64,000 nt of DNA from Ruminococcaceae bacterium P7 (GCA_900100595.1 FMUA01000005.1:78177-142176); one strand, 5' to 3'; positions 17,088 to 25,785 are shown, counted from the first letter of the stretch. Notes: generated from the sequence alone by a model not told the origin. Program-made: numbers and translations.

Positions 17088-17388
17088 CTGCTCCTTCTAT
17101 GACAAAATCTACGCTGCCGTCTGCGAGATACCCCGCGGACAGGTCGCGACCTACGGACAGGTCGCGGCGATGGCAGGCAGCGGCGGCGCGGCGCGTGCCG
17201 TCGGAAACGCCCTGCACCGCAATCCGAATCCGGAGGTGATACCCTGTCACCGCGTCGTCAACGCGCAGGGCAGGCTGGCGCCGAACTTTGCCTTCTGCGG
17301 CGACGAGGAACAGCAAAGGCGGCTAGAGGCGGAGGGTGTGGAGGTCGTCGACCATCATGTGGATCTGAAAAAATATCAGATGAGATAG
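17071..17388 (+). CDS. Minimal O6-alkylguanine-DNA alkyltransferase domain protein
   Basis: 105 residues containing only the C-terminal DNA-binding/active-site domain of the Ada/Ogt family. The methyl-acceptor Cys59 sits in IPCHRVV and the helix-turn-helix in GQVATYGQVAAMAG. The usual N-terminal domain is absent. Because the Cys is present it is not an alkyltransferase-like (ATL) protein with the acceptor replaced. It repairs O6-alkylguanine by irreversible transfer to the cysteine, or flags such lesions. It starts inside the 3' end of sipW (17-base overlap) but is functionally unrelated to it. Confidence 0.88.
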   Translation: MNRQNDCSFYDKIYAAVCEIPRGQVATYGQVAAMAGSGGAARAVGNALHRNPNPEVIPCHRVVNAQGRLAPNFAFCGDEEQQRRLEAEGVEVVDHHVDLKKYQMR

Positions 17389-17422
17389 AAGAAGCGGACG
17401 CCGTCCGCTTCTTGCATTTTTT
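17389..17422 (+). terminator. Terminator after ogt
   Basis: AAGAAGCGGAC / GTCCGCTTCTT perfect 11-bp stem with a GCC loop, followed by GCATTTTTT. Confidence 0.9.
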
Positions 17423-17478
17423 CGGAGAATATGATATACTAACAATAGATTGTGTGAATACGCTATTTGGTGGTTGCT

Positions 17479-18285
17479 ATGGATTACAAACTCATTGCGG
17501 TCGATATCGACGGCACACTAACGAATTCACGAAAAGAAATTACACCGCGCACGCGTCACGCGCTTCTGGAGGCACAGGCAAAAGGCAAACGCGTGATTAT
17601 CGCGTCGGGCAGACAGCCTCTCGGCGTCTACCCCATCGCGGAGGATCTGATGCTCGAGCGCTACAACGGGTACATCATGTCCTATAACGGCGGAAAAATC
17701 ATCAGCTGCGACTCCAACCGCACGGTTATCAACCGGCTGTTTCCGCGCGAGTACCTCAGCGATATCGTGGGCGTGCTCAAGGACTCCAACATCACGATTC
17801 TCACCTTTGACGACAAGCGGATCTTCGCGGACAGCAAGGTCAACGATTACACCTTTGTGGAAAGCGAGGTTTCCAAGGCGGAGATGATAACCTGCGATGA
17901 TTTTCTCGGGGCGGTGAAGTTTGATTTCAACAAAATCCTTCTCGCGGGCGAGCCGATGGAACTGGATCAGTATCAGGCGGTTCTGCGCAAGCGCTACGAC
18001 GGGCTGCTCGATATCTACAAGAGCGCGCCGTATTTTCTCGAGATCATGCCGCTCGGCATTTCAAAAGGCTCGATGCTGCCGCTTCTGCTGGAGCATCTCG
18101 GCGTGGACAGAGAAGAGCTCATTGCGTTCGGTGACAACTATAACGATATGACCATGATCGGCTACGCCGGAATGGGCGTGGCGATGGGCAACGGCGAGGA
18201 TGAGGTCAAGAAGATCGCGAACTACGTCTGCGAGTCCAACGACGAGGACGGCATCGCGAAAACACTGGAAAAATATGTACTGTGA
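17479..18285 (+). CDS. Cof-type HAD-IIB phosphatase
   Basis: 268 residues. Motif I is VDIDGTLTNSRKEIT (D9, D11), motif II lies in VIIASGRQP, followed by a large C2B alpha/beta cap (roughly residues 85-190), with motif III lysine in GISKGSML and motif IV in AFGDNYNDMTMI. The family dephosphorylates sugar phosphates, pyridoxal phosphate or FMN; a specific substrate cannot be assigned. The ATG at 17479 has a weak ribosome binding site (GGTGG). The gene stands alone between two strong terminators. Only the catalytic motifs are well conserved, the cap being variable as usual. Confidence 0.9.
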   Translation: MDYKLIAVDIDGTLTNSRKEITPRTRHALLEAQAKGKRVIIASGRQPLGVYPIAEDLMLERYNGYIMSYNGGKIISCDSNRTVINRLFPREYLSDIVGVLKDSNITILTFDDKRIFADSKVNDYTFVESEVSKAEMITCDDFLGAVKFDFNKILLAGEPMELDQYQAVLRKRYDGLLDIYKSAPYFLEIMPLGISKGSMLPLLLEHLGVDREELIAFGDNYNDMTMIGYAGMGVAMGNGEDEVKKIANYVCESNDEDGIAKTLEKYVL

Positions 18286-18310
18286 CAGGGCGGTTTCCGC
18301 CCTGTTTTTT
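18286..18310 (+). terminator. Terminator of the Cof phosphatase gene
   Basis: CAGGGCGG / CCGCCCTG stem with a TTT loop, followed by TTTTTT. Confidence 0.92.
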
Positions 18311-18466
18311 CTTGGCGGCACGGGTATTATTTAAATTGTACAAATTCAGGAGAAAAACTTTGGCAGGAGACAAATTCGCTTAATTCTTTTAACGAAAAAC
18401 AGAAAAACTTCTCTAACTTATAATAATAATGTATAAATAACCATATTTGTATAAGGAGGAGAATGT

Positions 18467-20704
18467 ATGGCACATTTCAAAAAAATTCTTGCCTTGTTGT
18501 TGGCGGTGTGTTTCATCCTGACAGTCGGTGTCGTCGCGGTATCCGCGGCGGAAGGCGACGCTGAGGACGAGGTTGCTGCAGGCGGCATCACGGTTCACTA
18601 TTACTGCGAGGACGGCACTCCGACAATTTATTATTGGAACGCCCTGCCCGTGAATCTTGAAACCTCATATCCGGGTAAGACAATGACACCTGAGGGTGAT
18701 AACTATTATAAGTACACTTTCAGCAACTCGACAAAAATCAATATGCTGTTTATTGTAAACGGCAAGCAGTCTGCCGAGCTTACCCGCAACACCGGTGAAT
18801 GGTGGTACAAGGGTAACAAGTGGTATGACAAGAAACCCACACCCGGACCCGGTCCTGATGTTGACAGAACCGATTTCCGTGAGGATTCGATCTACTTTGT
18901 CATCACCACCCGTTTCTATGACGGCGACAAGAGCAACAACGTCCACTGCTGGGACGACAAAAAAGCGAACAACCCCGACTCCGACCCCGCTTGGAGAGGC
19001 GACTTCCAGGGTCTGATCGACAAGCTCGATTACATTAAGGCGCTCGGCTTTACCGCCATCTGGATCACGCCTGTTGTATCCAATGCTTCGGGCTATGACT
19101 ACCACGGCTATCACGCCTTTGATTTCGGCACCGTCGATCCCCGTTATGAGAGCGAAGGCGCTGATTATCAGGATCTGATCAACGCGGTTCACGAAAAGGG
19201 CATGAAGGTTGTTCAGGATATCGTTTGGAACCACTCGGGCAACTTCGGCGAAGCGGAGCTTTGCCATATGTTCGACAAGCAATACAGCACCCTCAAGGAT
19301 CTGGAGACCGCGGATTCCCTCGTGATCAATCCCGACGGTCCTCTCGCGAAGAATGTTCCCAACTACGCTAGCCAGAATCCCGATCTGCAGTATCAGTCCC
19401 GTCTGAAGTGCATGAAAACAGACGCGATCGACAACGTGTTCAATTACCATCACGACGGCTCCATGAGCTATGAGTCCGCGAGTGAGCAGACCGGTCAGAT
19501 GGCGGGCGACTGCGTCGACATCAACACCGAGAAGCAGGAGGTTGCGGATTATCTGACCTCCACCTACGCGAAGTATGTTGACATGGGCGTTGATGCGTTC
19601 CGTCTCGATACCGAGAAGCACATCAGCCGCTGGACGCTCAACAACGCGTTCTTCCCCGCGTTTGACAAGTACGAGAACTTCTTCATCTTCGGCGAGGTCT
19701 GCGCCCGTGTCCGTGACGTATGGAACCACGGTCTGCAGTCCGACTCCTGCCCGTTCTACGGCTGGAAGGAGACCGAGAGCGCATGGATGAACAACTGGTC
19801 TAAGACCGACTGGAAATCCAACTATGACAACGCGATCGCGCACTTCAACGCTCACTCCAATGCGTCAGGCGCTCCCACCTCCGATAACGCATTCCTCAAA
19901 GGCGTGACCTATCACACACCCGACTACAGCAAGTTCAACGGCACCGGCGTCATCGACTTCTCGATGCACTGGAACTTTGACAGCGCGCGCGACGCGTATA
20001 ACTGCGGTCTCGGTGAGGATCAGTACTTCAACGATTCCACATGGAACGTTATGTATGTTGACTCCCACGACTACGCTCCCGATAACCAGCAGACCGTCCG
20101 CTTCAACGGCGGTACCACCACTTGGGCGGAGAACATGGATCTGATGTTCACCTTCCGCGGCATCCCCTGCCTGTACTACGGCTCTGAGATCGAGTTCCAG
20201 AAGGGTCAGGTTATCGACGTTGGTCCCAACCAGCCTCTGTCCAAGACAGGACGCGCTTACTTCGGCGACCACCTCGAAGGCAGTGTAACTGCTTCCGACT
20301 TCGGCGTATACAACGCGAGCGGTACGGTAGCGACAACGCTGAACAGCACGCTGGCGCAGCACGTCAGAAAGCTCAACATGATCAGACGTGCGATTCCCGC
20401 GCTCCAGAAGGGTCAGTACACCACCTCCAACGTCACCGGCGGCAACATGGCGTTCACACGCCGCTATACCGCGAACGGCGTTGACAGCCTTGCGTGTGTC
20501 GCGATCTCCGGCGGCGCGACCTTCACAGGTCTGCCCAACGGCACCTACATCGATGCGGTTACCGGCGATACCAAGCAGGTTACCAACGGCACACTGAGCG
20601 TTTCCGCAAGCGGTCAGGCAAACCTGAGAGTATATGTTTGCTGCGCAGGCGGATTCCAGGGTATCAGCGGCAAGATCGGTGATTCCAGCTCCTTCATGAA
20701 GTAA
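18467..20704 (+). CDS. Secreted alpha-amylase (GH13) with N-terminal starch-binding module
   Basis: 745 residues. The signal peptide (residues 1-27, cleaved near VSAAEG) precedes an acidic linker and a module of about 90 residues (ITVHYYCEDG... TGEWWYKGNKWYDK) resembling a CBM26-type starch-binding domain, then a Pro/Gly linker. The GH13 barrel spans about residues 140-620: VVQDIVWNHSG (region I), VDAFRLDTEKH with nucleophile D380, FIFGEVCAR with acid/base E410, and VDSHDYAP with D535. A beta C-domain follows. The gene ends without dockerin or sorting signal, so the enzyme is probably released or held by its starch-binding module. An AAGGAGGAG ribosome binding site and a terminator frame it as a single-gene unit. 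It should hydrolyse alpha-1,4-glucans outside the cell. Confidence 0.93.
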   Translation: MAHFKKILALLLAVCFILTVGVVAVSAAEGDAEDEVAAGGITVHYYCEDGTPTIYYWNALPVNLETSYPGKTMTPEGDNYYKYTFSNSTKINMLFIVNGKQSAELTRNTGEWWYKGNKWYDKKPTPGPGPDVDRTDFREDSIYFVITTRFYDGDKSNNVHCWDDKKANNPDSDPAWRGDFQGLIDKLDYIKALGFTAIWITPVVSNASGYDYHGYHAFDFGTVDPRYESEGADYQDLINAVHEKGMKVVQDIVWNHSGNFGEAELCHMFDKQYSTLKDLETADSLVINPDGPLAKNVPNYASQNPDLQYQSRLKCMKTDAIDNVFNYHHDGSMSYESASEQTGQMAGDCVDINTEKQEVADYLTSTYAKYVDMGVDAFRLDTEKHISRWTLNNAFFPAFDKYENFFIFGEVCARVRDVWNHGLQSDSCPFYGWKETESAWMNNWSKTDWKSNYDNAIAHFNAHSNASGAPTSDNAFLKGVTYHTPDYSKFNGTGVIDFSMHWNFDSARDAYNCGLGEDQYFNDSTWNVMYVDSHDYAPDNQQTVRFNGGTTTWAENMDLMFTFRGIPCLYYGSEIEFQKGQVIDVGPNQPLSKTGRAYFGDHLEGSVTASDFGVYNASGTVATTLNSTLAQHVRKLNMIRRAIPALQKGQYTTSNVTGGNMAFTRRYTANGVDSLACVAISGGATFTGLPNGTYIDAVTGDTKQVTNGTLSVSASGQANLRVYVCCAGGFQGISGKIGDSSSFMK

Positions 20705-20722
20705 TTCCAACGACATACATGA

Positions 20723-20757
20723 AAAAGGCCGGCTCCTTTGAGCCGACCTTTTTTTGC
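20723..20757 (+). terminator. Terminator of the amylase gene
   Basis: AAAGGCCGGCTC / GAGCCGACCTTT stem with one mismatch, followed by TTTTTTT. Confidence 0.85.
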
Positions 20758-20763
20758 GCTGTC

Positions 20764-20800
20764 AGGAAACAAAAAACAGGCGGAATAACTCCGCCTGTTT
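20764..20800 (-). terminator. Terminator of the minus-strand helical-protein gene
   Basis: AAACAGGCGGA / TCCGCCTGTTT perfect 11-bp stem; on the minus strand it is followed by TTTGTTTCC. Confidence 0.8.
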
Positions 20801-20818
20801 GATTACTCTTTGCGTCAA

Positions 20819-21469
20819 TCAGAACAGCTCCTGATCGGGATATTCCTCGTCGAGAGCCTCCTTGACCGCCTTGTGGATGTGCTCCTTCGATTCGCCGACG
20901 CTCTCTACGACCGCGTCCTTGACGGCTGCCGCCTTGTTTTTGAGGGCTTCCGCTTTCTCGACAGCTTCCTCCGCCTTTTCTTCGACCGCTTCCTTGACCT
21001 CCTCGACCTTCTCCCTGACGGAAGGCTCGCAGTTCTCAAAAGGGCTGGAGCTGTAGTCGTCCTCGTTGGAGCAGGCGACGGTGATGTCGACGACCTCCTC
21101 CTGCTTGACCTCGTGCTTTTCTACAGTGGAGGGAGAGGCGTAGATGAACTCGTTCTGCTGCTCGAGAACGCTTCTGTAGCATTCGCGCGCTCTTGCAATC
21201 TTCGCCTTGCTTTTGTCGACGACCTCGACAAGGTTCTTCTGCTTTTCACCGGCAACGGCTCCGTCCTTCTTGAGCGCCTCGTAAAATTCCTTGCCCAGCT
21301 CGATATAAGCGCGGTTCATCAGCTCGCTCTCGCTCTTCATCACCATTCTCAGGCGGTTGAGCTTCGCCTTGGTGCGGTTTTTCTCAACGAAATTCTGCGC
21401 GACTGTGCTGAGAGAATCCGCGGCGGTGTTCATCGTGCTTTTGACCTTATCAAAAAATTCCTTGTTCAT
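20819..21469 (-). CDS. Helical, coiled-coil protein of unknown function
   Basis: 216 residues. The first 110 residues are amphipathic helix with many Lys/Glu (KVKSTMNTAADSLSTVAQNF). A short loop of low complexity follows, then a long Ala/Glu/Lys heptad-like helix (VEEVKEAVEEKAEEAVEKAE). No signal peptide or membrane segment. Similar short clostridial proteins accompany nothing consistent that I can name; the Ala/Lys/Glu helix recalls LEA-like or phasin-like proteins, but that is only composition. It is a single-gene unit convergent with the amylase, preceded by a GGAG-type site. It is probably real, given codon structure, a ribosome binding site and a terminator. Confidence 0.7.
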   Translation of the reverse strand: MNKEFFDKVKSTMNTAADSLSTVAQNFVEKNRTKAKLNRLRMVMKSESELMNRAYIELGKEFYEALKKDGAVAGEKQKNLVEVVDKSKAKIARARECYRSVLEQQNEFIYASPSTVEKHEVKQEEVVDITVACSNEDDYSSSPFENCEPSVREKVEEVKEAVEEKAEEAVEKAEALKNKAAAVKDAVVESVGESKEHIHKAVKEALDEEYPDQELF

Positions 21470-21556
21470 ATAGAAAAACTCCTTGTATGATATTTTAAAA
21501 CTACTATATATTATGACAGATTATTTTCAATAAATCAACAATTTTTTGAAAATTGC

Positions 21557-21585
21557 TTGTGAAAACTCTTGTTTGTTGGTATAAT
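21557..21585 (+). promoter_or_regulatory. Promoter of the CpXC gene
   Basis: TTGTGA (21557-21562), a 17-base spacer and TATAAT (21580-21585), 22 bases before the start codon. Confidence 0.7.
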
Positions 21586-21606
21586 GGTTGCAGTGAGGTG
21601 TTTATC

Positions 21607-22305
21607 ATGCCCGAAAAGAAGGTAATCAAAGCCGTTGTCTGCCCGATGTGCGGTGAACTCGGCAAAGCTGAAATATATACCAGCGTCAACGCGACGGTCA
21701 ACCGTGAGCAGCGGGACAAGGTGCTCGACGGCGAGCTGTTCGCGTGGAAGTGTCCTGCCTGCGGCTATTCCGCGCGGCTGACCTATCCCGTTCTTTACAA
21801 CGACATGAAAAACCGTTTTATGGTTTATATGATCCCCAAGATCGACCGTTTCCAGCTCTGCGACAAGGAGCTGGAGGAGAAGTACAGCAACCTGCGCAAC
21901 ATCAGCAAGCGCGTGGTCGCGGACTTCAACGCATTCAAGGAGAAGATCTTTATTTTCGAGTCGGGACTGGACGATATGGCGATCGAGCTGACAAAGGCGG
22001 TCATCAGCCAGACGGTTTCCAAGAAGCTCGGCGGCGTGGAGGTCAAGGAGGGTTATCTCTCGATGTATGACCGCGAGAGCAACACGATGGGCTTCACCTA
22101 TTTTACGGGTGAGGAAATGACGCCCTTCGTGCAGACCGCGCGTCTGGAAATTTACGGAAAGTCAAAGGAGATCGTCGAGCAGTTTGCCGTCAAGGACAAA
22201 AAGCTCAAGGGCTTTATCAAGGTCGACGGCGAGTGGGCGGACAATATCCTGTACCGCTACAAGCGAGCCAAGAAAATCGAGCGGCTCAACAAGATGAAGG
22301 AATGA
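21607..22305 (+). CDS. CpXC-domain zinc-ribbon protein
   Basis: 232 residues. I chose the ATG at 21607, with GTGAGGTG before it, rather than an upstream start lacking a site. The N-terminus has a paired-cysteine zinc ribbon, CPMCGE (residues 12-17) and CPACGYSARL (about 48-57), the hallmark of the CpXC domain (PF14353), followed by an alpha/beta region of about 170 residues with many aromatic and charged residues. CpXC proteins are common in gut Firmicutes and functionally uncharacterised. No membrane segment. Expressed from its own promoter and ended by a strong terminator. Confidence 0.85.
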   Translation: MPEKKVIKAVVCPMCGELGKAEIYTSVNATVNREQRDKVLDGELFAWKCPACGYSARLTYPVLYNDMKNRFMVYMIPKIDRFQLCDKELEEKYSNLRNISKRVVADFNAFKEKIFIFESGLDDMAIELTKAVISQTVSKKLGGVEVKEGYLSMYDRESNTMGFTYFTGEEMTPFVQTARLEIYGKSKEIVEQFAVKDKKLKGFIKVDGEWADNILYRYKRAKKIERLNKMKE

Positions 22306-22308
22306 GAA

Positions 22309-22338
22309 AAGACGTGCCGGAGCGCACGTCTTTTTTTG
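22309..22338 (+). terminator. Terminator of the CpXC gene
   Basis: AGACGTGC / GCACGTCT stem followed by TTTTTTT. Confidence 0.9.
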
Positions 22339-22343
22339 CGAGA

Positions 22344-22712
22344 TCATATCGTAATCAGTCCCGACAGCTTTCTGCCGATCCATACGCCCGCGACGCAGCA
22401 AACGACGCTGAGCAGCGCGTAGAGGGCAGAGAGAAGGTAGTTTCCCTTTTCCAGCAGCTGCCACGCTTCGAGAGAGAACGTCGAAAAGGTGGTGAAGCCG
22501 CCGCAGACGCCCGTTTTCCAGAACAGCGCCACGTTGGGAGAGAGGTCGTCCCGCGTGCCGAGCAGACCGGCGATGAAGCCGATCGCCATCGCGCCGAGGA
22601 TGTTGGTCATCAGGGTGATGGACGGAAATTCCGTCCTGACGGGAATCAGGCTGAGGGCATATCTGCCCGCCGCGCCGAGAGCGCCGCCGAGGGCGACAAA
22701 GAAAAATCCCAT
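22344..22712 (-). CDS. crcB: Fluoride channel Fluc/CrcB
   Basis: 122 residues with four membrane helices, the normal size for one Fluc subunit. These proteins form dual-topology dimers with two pores that export F-. Conserved features are GGALGAAGRY at the start, the central TNILGAMAIGF (the pore Asn), and GGFTTFSTFS, which holds the phenylalanine box and the Na+ site. Only one crcB copy is present here, so it should be a homodimer. GGAGG precedes the ATG. I see no fluoride riboswitch sequence upstream. It lies 12 bases after the YoaK-like gene on the same strand and is probably co-transcribed with it. Confidence 0.93.
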   Translation of the reverse strand: MGFFFVALGGALGAAGRYALSLIPVRTEFPSITLMTNILGAMAIGFIAGLLGTRDDLSPNVALFWKTGVCGGFTTFSTFSLEAWQLLEKGNYLLSALYALLSVVCCVAGVWIGRKLSGLITI

Positions 22713-22724
22713 AAGCGCCTCCGT

Positions 22725-23393
22725 CTAATAATCGCTGAATGTTTTGATTTTCTCGCTTTCGTAGCGGTAATAGGCGACGGCAGCGAGGATGATGAAGATA
22801 TAGCAGAACCAGATGCTCTGCGAGGAAAAATACAAGCTGATCAGGCAGCTTGCCGCCACGCCGATGTGGAAGAACAGCAGCGTCGCCCAATAGAACCGCG
22901 CGTTCCGTGCGGATTTTGCGTCCCTGTCCATGATGTAGTTGGTGAGCTGGATCACCGCCTGACGGACGTTGTTCGACGAGAAGATCGTGGAGCTGGAATT
23001 GCCGCCTGCCGTCTTGAACGCGTTCCACTGAACGGGCATCGCAAAGACGATCGGCAGCACCGAAAGATAGGCGTTGCCGCTGAAGCAGAGCAGTCCTACC
23101 AACGGAATCGACGCCGCCGTGATCATCAGGCTGATGATTTTCATGCTCAGCCGCGAGTACCGCCTGCAGACGACGTAAAAGGCGTTCGCCGCGCAGTAAA
23201 CGAAAAAGAGCAGCACCATGAAGCCGATGCTTTCGAGGTTGCCCGAGCAGGCGCTGAGAACCAGCTTGACGAGGTTGCCCGTCTGCGCGTTCGCCATGAT
23301 GTCGAGGTGATTGAAGATAGTATAGCCCGCCATAAAACCGCCGATCATGCTGACGGCGTGGTGCAGCGTTTTTTGTTTTCTGACGATTTCCAT
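22725..23393 (-). CDS. YoaK/DUF1275-family membrane protein
   Basis: 222 residues with about six membrane helices. The N-terminal part HHAVSMIGGFMAGYTIFNH... NAQTGNLVKL matches the YoaK (DUF1275) pattern of a glycine-rich first helix and AQTGN loop. The central loop (NAFKTAGGNSSSTIF) is also typical, with a polar cluster before the next helix. Function is unknown; transport of a small solute is often assumed. It precedes crcB by 12 bases on the same strand. GGCGGGAT lies upstream as a modest ribosome binding site. Confidence 0.82.
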   Translation of the reverse strand: MEIVRKQKTLHHAVSMIGGFMAGYTIFNHLDIMANAQTGNLVKLVLSACSGNLESIGFMVLLFFVYCAANAFYVVCRRYSRLSMKIISLMITAASIPLVGLLCFSGNAYLSVLPIVFAMPVQWNAFKTAGGNSSSTIFSSNNVRQAVIQLTNYIMDRDAKSARNARFYWATLLFFHIGVAASCLISLYFSSQSIWFCYIFIILAAVAYYRYESEKIKTFSDY

Positions 23394-23416
23394 TTCTCTG
23401 ATCCCGCCTGCAAAGC

Positions 23417-23440
23417 AGGGCAGTCCGTTGGGACTGCCCT
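23417..23440. terminator. Hairpin between citrate synthase and the yoaK-like gene
   Basis: AGGGCAGTCC / GGACTGCCCT perfect 10-bp stem with a GTTG loop. The T tail is weak on both strands (ATTTT on the plus, GCTTTG on the minus). Most likely it ends the citrate synthase message. Confidence 0.55.
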
Positions 23441-23457
23441 ATTTTGGTGATATGCTG

Positions 23458-24828
23458 TTATCTTTCGCGTATATTCTTGTAGTCCTTTTCGGTGGAGATG
23501 CTCATGTAGGCAGGACGGATGATCTTGCCCATGTTCACCAGCTCCTCCAGACGGTGCGCGCTCCAGCCCGCGATTCTCGCAGTCGCGAAGAGCGGCGTAT
23601 ACAGCTCGCAGGGAATGTCAAGCATGCTGTAGAGCAGACCGCTGTAGAAGTCCACGTTGGACGCGACGCCCTTGTAGATGCGTCTCTTTTTGCCGATGAC
23701 CTGAGGCGCGAGCTTCTCGACTCTCTCATAGAGGTCGAACTCGTTGTCAAAGCCCTCGACGTGCGCGAGGTTCTTTACCGCGCCCTTGAGGAGAATCTGA
23801 CGCGGGTCGGAAATCGTGTAGACCGCGTGACCCATACCGTAAATCAAGCCCTTGCGGTCGAACGCTTCACGGTCAAGCAGCTTCTCGAGATAAGCGGTGA
23901 TCTCGTCGTTGTCCTTCCAGTCCCTGAGGTTTTCCTTCATGTCCTCGAACATCTCGAAAACCTTGACGTTCGCGCCGCCGTGCTTGGGACCCTTGAGGGA
24001 CGCCAATGCAGCCGCGACCGCGGAATAAGTATCGGTTCCCGAGGAAGTGACGACGTGAGTGGTGAAGGTGGAGTTGTTACCGCCGCCGTGCTCCATGTGG
24101 AGAACCAGCGCCATGTCGAGCACCTTCGCCTCGAGGTCGGTGTATTTCCTGTCGGGACGCAGCAGCGAGAGGATGACCTCCGCCGTGGACATGGTCGGCT
24201 CCGCGCGGTGGATGTAAAGACTGTTCTCGCGGATATAGTGGTTATAAGCGTGGTAGCCGTACACGCTGAGCATCGGAAATACCGAAATCAGCTGGATGCA
24301 CTGGCGCAGCACGTTGTTGATCGATGTATCGTTAGGATTCTTGTCGTAGCAGAACAGTGTCAGGACAGAGCGCGCGATGGAGTTCATCATATCCTCACTC
24401 GGCGCTTTGAGAATGACGTCGCGGACAAAGTTCTGCGGCAGCGTCCTGTATTGAACGAGCAGCTCGCGGAAATTCATGAGCTGTTCCTTCTTGGGCAGCT
24501 CGCCGAAGAGCAGGAGGTAAACAACCTCCTCAAAGCCGAAGCGGTCGTCTCGGCGGATGCCGTTGACGATATCGTTGACGTTGTAGCCGCGGTAATACAG
24601 CTCGCCGTCACAGGGAACCAGCTTTCCGTCTACCATTTTGTTTTGCTTGATGGTGGAAATGTCGGTCAGACCCGTCAGAACGCCCTTGCCGTCGATGTCG
24701 CGCAGACCGCGCTTGACGTCGAACTTGCCGTAGAGCGAAGTGTCGATGGTCGAATTTGACATCATTTTTTCCGCCAGATAATTGATTTCGGGGGTGTTTT
24801 CAGAATAATCCCAGGTATCGTGTACCAT
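23458..24828 (-). CDS. gltA: Citrate synthase
   Basis: 456 residues; condenses acetyl-CoA and oxaloacetate, supplying citrate for glutamate synthesis in an organism with a partial cycle. The ATG at 24828 is preferred over a GTG three codons upstream because GGGAG lies 8 bases before it. Conserved elements are LHMEHGGGNNSTFTTHVVTS (two active-site histidine regions), ASLKGPKHGGAN, GMGHAVYTISDPR with the catalytic His, and near the end the Asp/Arg segment NVDFYSGLLYSML. The extended N-terminus (about 60 residues before the catalytic core) is normal for the clostridial type. It supplies the carbon skeleton for the glutamate consumed by the arginine operon nearby, although the two are separately transcribed. 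Confidence 0.95.
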   Translation of the reverse strand: MVHDTWDYSENTPEINYLAEKMMSNSTIDTSLYGKFDVKRGLRDIDGKGVLTGLTDISTIKQNKMVDGKLVPCDGELYYRGYNVNDIVNGIRRDDRFGFEEVVYLLLFGELPKKEQLMNFRELLVQYRTLPQNFVRDVILKAPSEDMMNSIARSVLTLFCYDKNPNDTSINNVLRQCIQLISVFPMLSVYGYHAYNHYIRENSLYIHRAEPTMSTAEVILSLLRPDRKYTDLEAKVLDMALVLHMEHGGGNNSTFTTHVVTSSGTDTYSAVAAALASLKGPKHGGANVKVFEMFEDMKENLRDWKDNDEITAYLEKLLDREAFDRKGLIYGMGHAVYTISDPRQILLKGAVKNLAHVEGFDNEFDLYERVEKLAPQVIGKKRRIYKGVASNVDFYSGLLYSMLDIPCELYTPLFATARIAGWSAHRLEELVNMGKIIRPAYMSISTEKDYKNIRER

Positions 24829-24937
24829 AAGAATCACTCCCTTTCTCGAAAAATTCTCTCTGTATTTTCTTGCTATTTCCCTGTAGAATTAACATTATAG
24901 CACATTTTTCCGAAAAACGCAAGTGCCGCAGTCGGTT

Positions 24938-25444
24938 TTAACGCTTTAAAACACGGATGATCTCGTTGATATACATTCTGTGATAGTCGTTCTCGCCGTA
25001 GCATTGGAATACCGCGGGGTCGATGACGGAATCCGCGTTCAAATCCTGCGCATAGAGCTTGCGGCAGATCAGCACCAGCCGCGCCTCCTCAAAATACGGC
25101 ACGCCGTCGTCGGTGAAAGCGGGCGTCAGACCGGTTTCCTTTACCTTGTCGACGTCCCTGCCGCTGTGGGAGCCGCAGTAGCTCAGCGCCTTGCGGAAGC
25201 TGTCGTCAAAGAAGCAGAGCGACATCAGCTCTCCCTTTTCGAGATATTCATAGGTGTAGCGCTGCGGACGGATGAAGGTGAACGCGACGGGGTTGTTCCA
25301 CATGATGCCCATGCCGCCCCAGCTGATGGTCATGGTGTTGAAGTTTTCCTTCGTGCCCGCCGTGACGAGCGCCCAGTCCCTGCCGACCAGCTCAAAGGTA
25401 TTGTCGTTGATCTGATAGGGTGAAATTTCCATAAAGTGTGACAT
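24938..25444 (-). CDS. Flavin reductase-like, FMN-binding domain protein
   Basis: 168 residues, beginning MSHFMEISPYQ with AAAAGGA upstream; longer upstream starts have no ribosome binding site. The fold is that of the flavin reductase-like / pyridoxamine-oxidase split barrel: DWALVTAGTKENFNTMTISWGG (FMN phosphate region), VAFTFIRPQRYTYEYL, and SYCGSHSGRDVDK. In relatives the protein binds FMN, and some have a cysteine or reduce flavin with NAD(P)H; the substrate here is unknown. It is a single-gene minus-strand unit divergent from the arginine operon. Confidence 0.87.
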   Translation of the reverse strand: MSHFMEISPYQINDNTFELVGRDWALVTAGTKENFNTMTISWGGMGIMWNNPVAFTFIRPQRYTYEYLEKGELMSLCFFDDSFRKALSYCGSHSGRDVDKVKETGLTPAFTDDGVPYFEEARLVLICRKLYAQDLNADSVIDPAVFQCYGENDYHRMYINEIIRVLKR

Positions 25445-25700
25445 CCAATCATTCCTTTTCAAATTGTTCTTTTCTATAGTATAGCAGAAAGCGGAATAAT
25501 ATGCAAGATATACCCGTAAAATATTCACTTATATGCATAAATAAGCGGAAATAATGAATAATTAATTTTTCATCCAAAAGTATTTCCACTGTGCTCAAAG
25601 CGGGAAAATCCCGCTGAGCGCCGAAAAATCCGACTTTCTTTGAGCGGGTTGAGCGAAAAGATTGCACCTTTCCGCGCGATTTTGTGCAAAGCTGCGAAGT
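25445..25700. other. AT-rich divergent spacer upstream of argG
   Basis: No gene. It holds further ArgR-like half sites: ATATTCA and TGCATAAATAA (25520-25545) and TGAATAATTAAT with TTTTTCAT (25554-25573). A GC-richer segment at 25590-25690 has no recognisable signal. Confidence 0.4.
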
Positions 25701-25714
25701 TGCATAAATATTCA
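25701..25714 (+). promoter_or_regulatory. Candidate ArgR operator (ARG box)
   Basis: TGCATAAATATTCA matches the ARG-box core TGAAT-WWWW-ATTCA with one mismatch and lies 8 bases upstream of the argG -35 box, a position suited to arginine-dependent repression. Confidence 0.55.
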
Positions 25715-25722
25715 AAAAGGTC

Positions 25723-25750
25723 TTGATTTTTCGGGATTTGGTAGTATAAT
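25723..25750 (+). promoter_or_regulatory. Promoter of the arginine operon
   Basis: TTGATT (25723-25728), a 16-base spacer and TATAAT (25745-25750), 35 bases before the argG start. Confidence 0.75.
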
Positions 25751-25785
25751 GTAGTAGTAACATGAATTTCACGGAGGAATCTACC

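Noticed and set aside
22233..23450. 405-codon plus-strand frame over crcB and the yoaK-like gene
   Set aside because: Begins inside the CpXC gene, runs antisense to two well-supported membrane proteins and has charged, Arg/Asp/Gln-rich low-complexity composition.
23394..23457. Fluoride riboswitch for crcB
   Set aside because: The pseudoknot-type GGCGAUGGxGUUCGCC sequence is absent; only a symmetrical terminator-type hairpin is present.
23347..24759. 470-codon plus-strand frame antisense to citrate synthase
   Set aside because: Citrate synthase motifs are certain on the minus strand; this frame has no domain or ribosome binding site.
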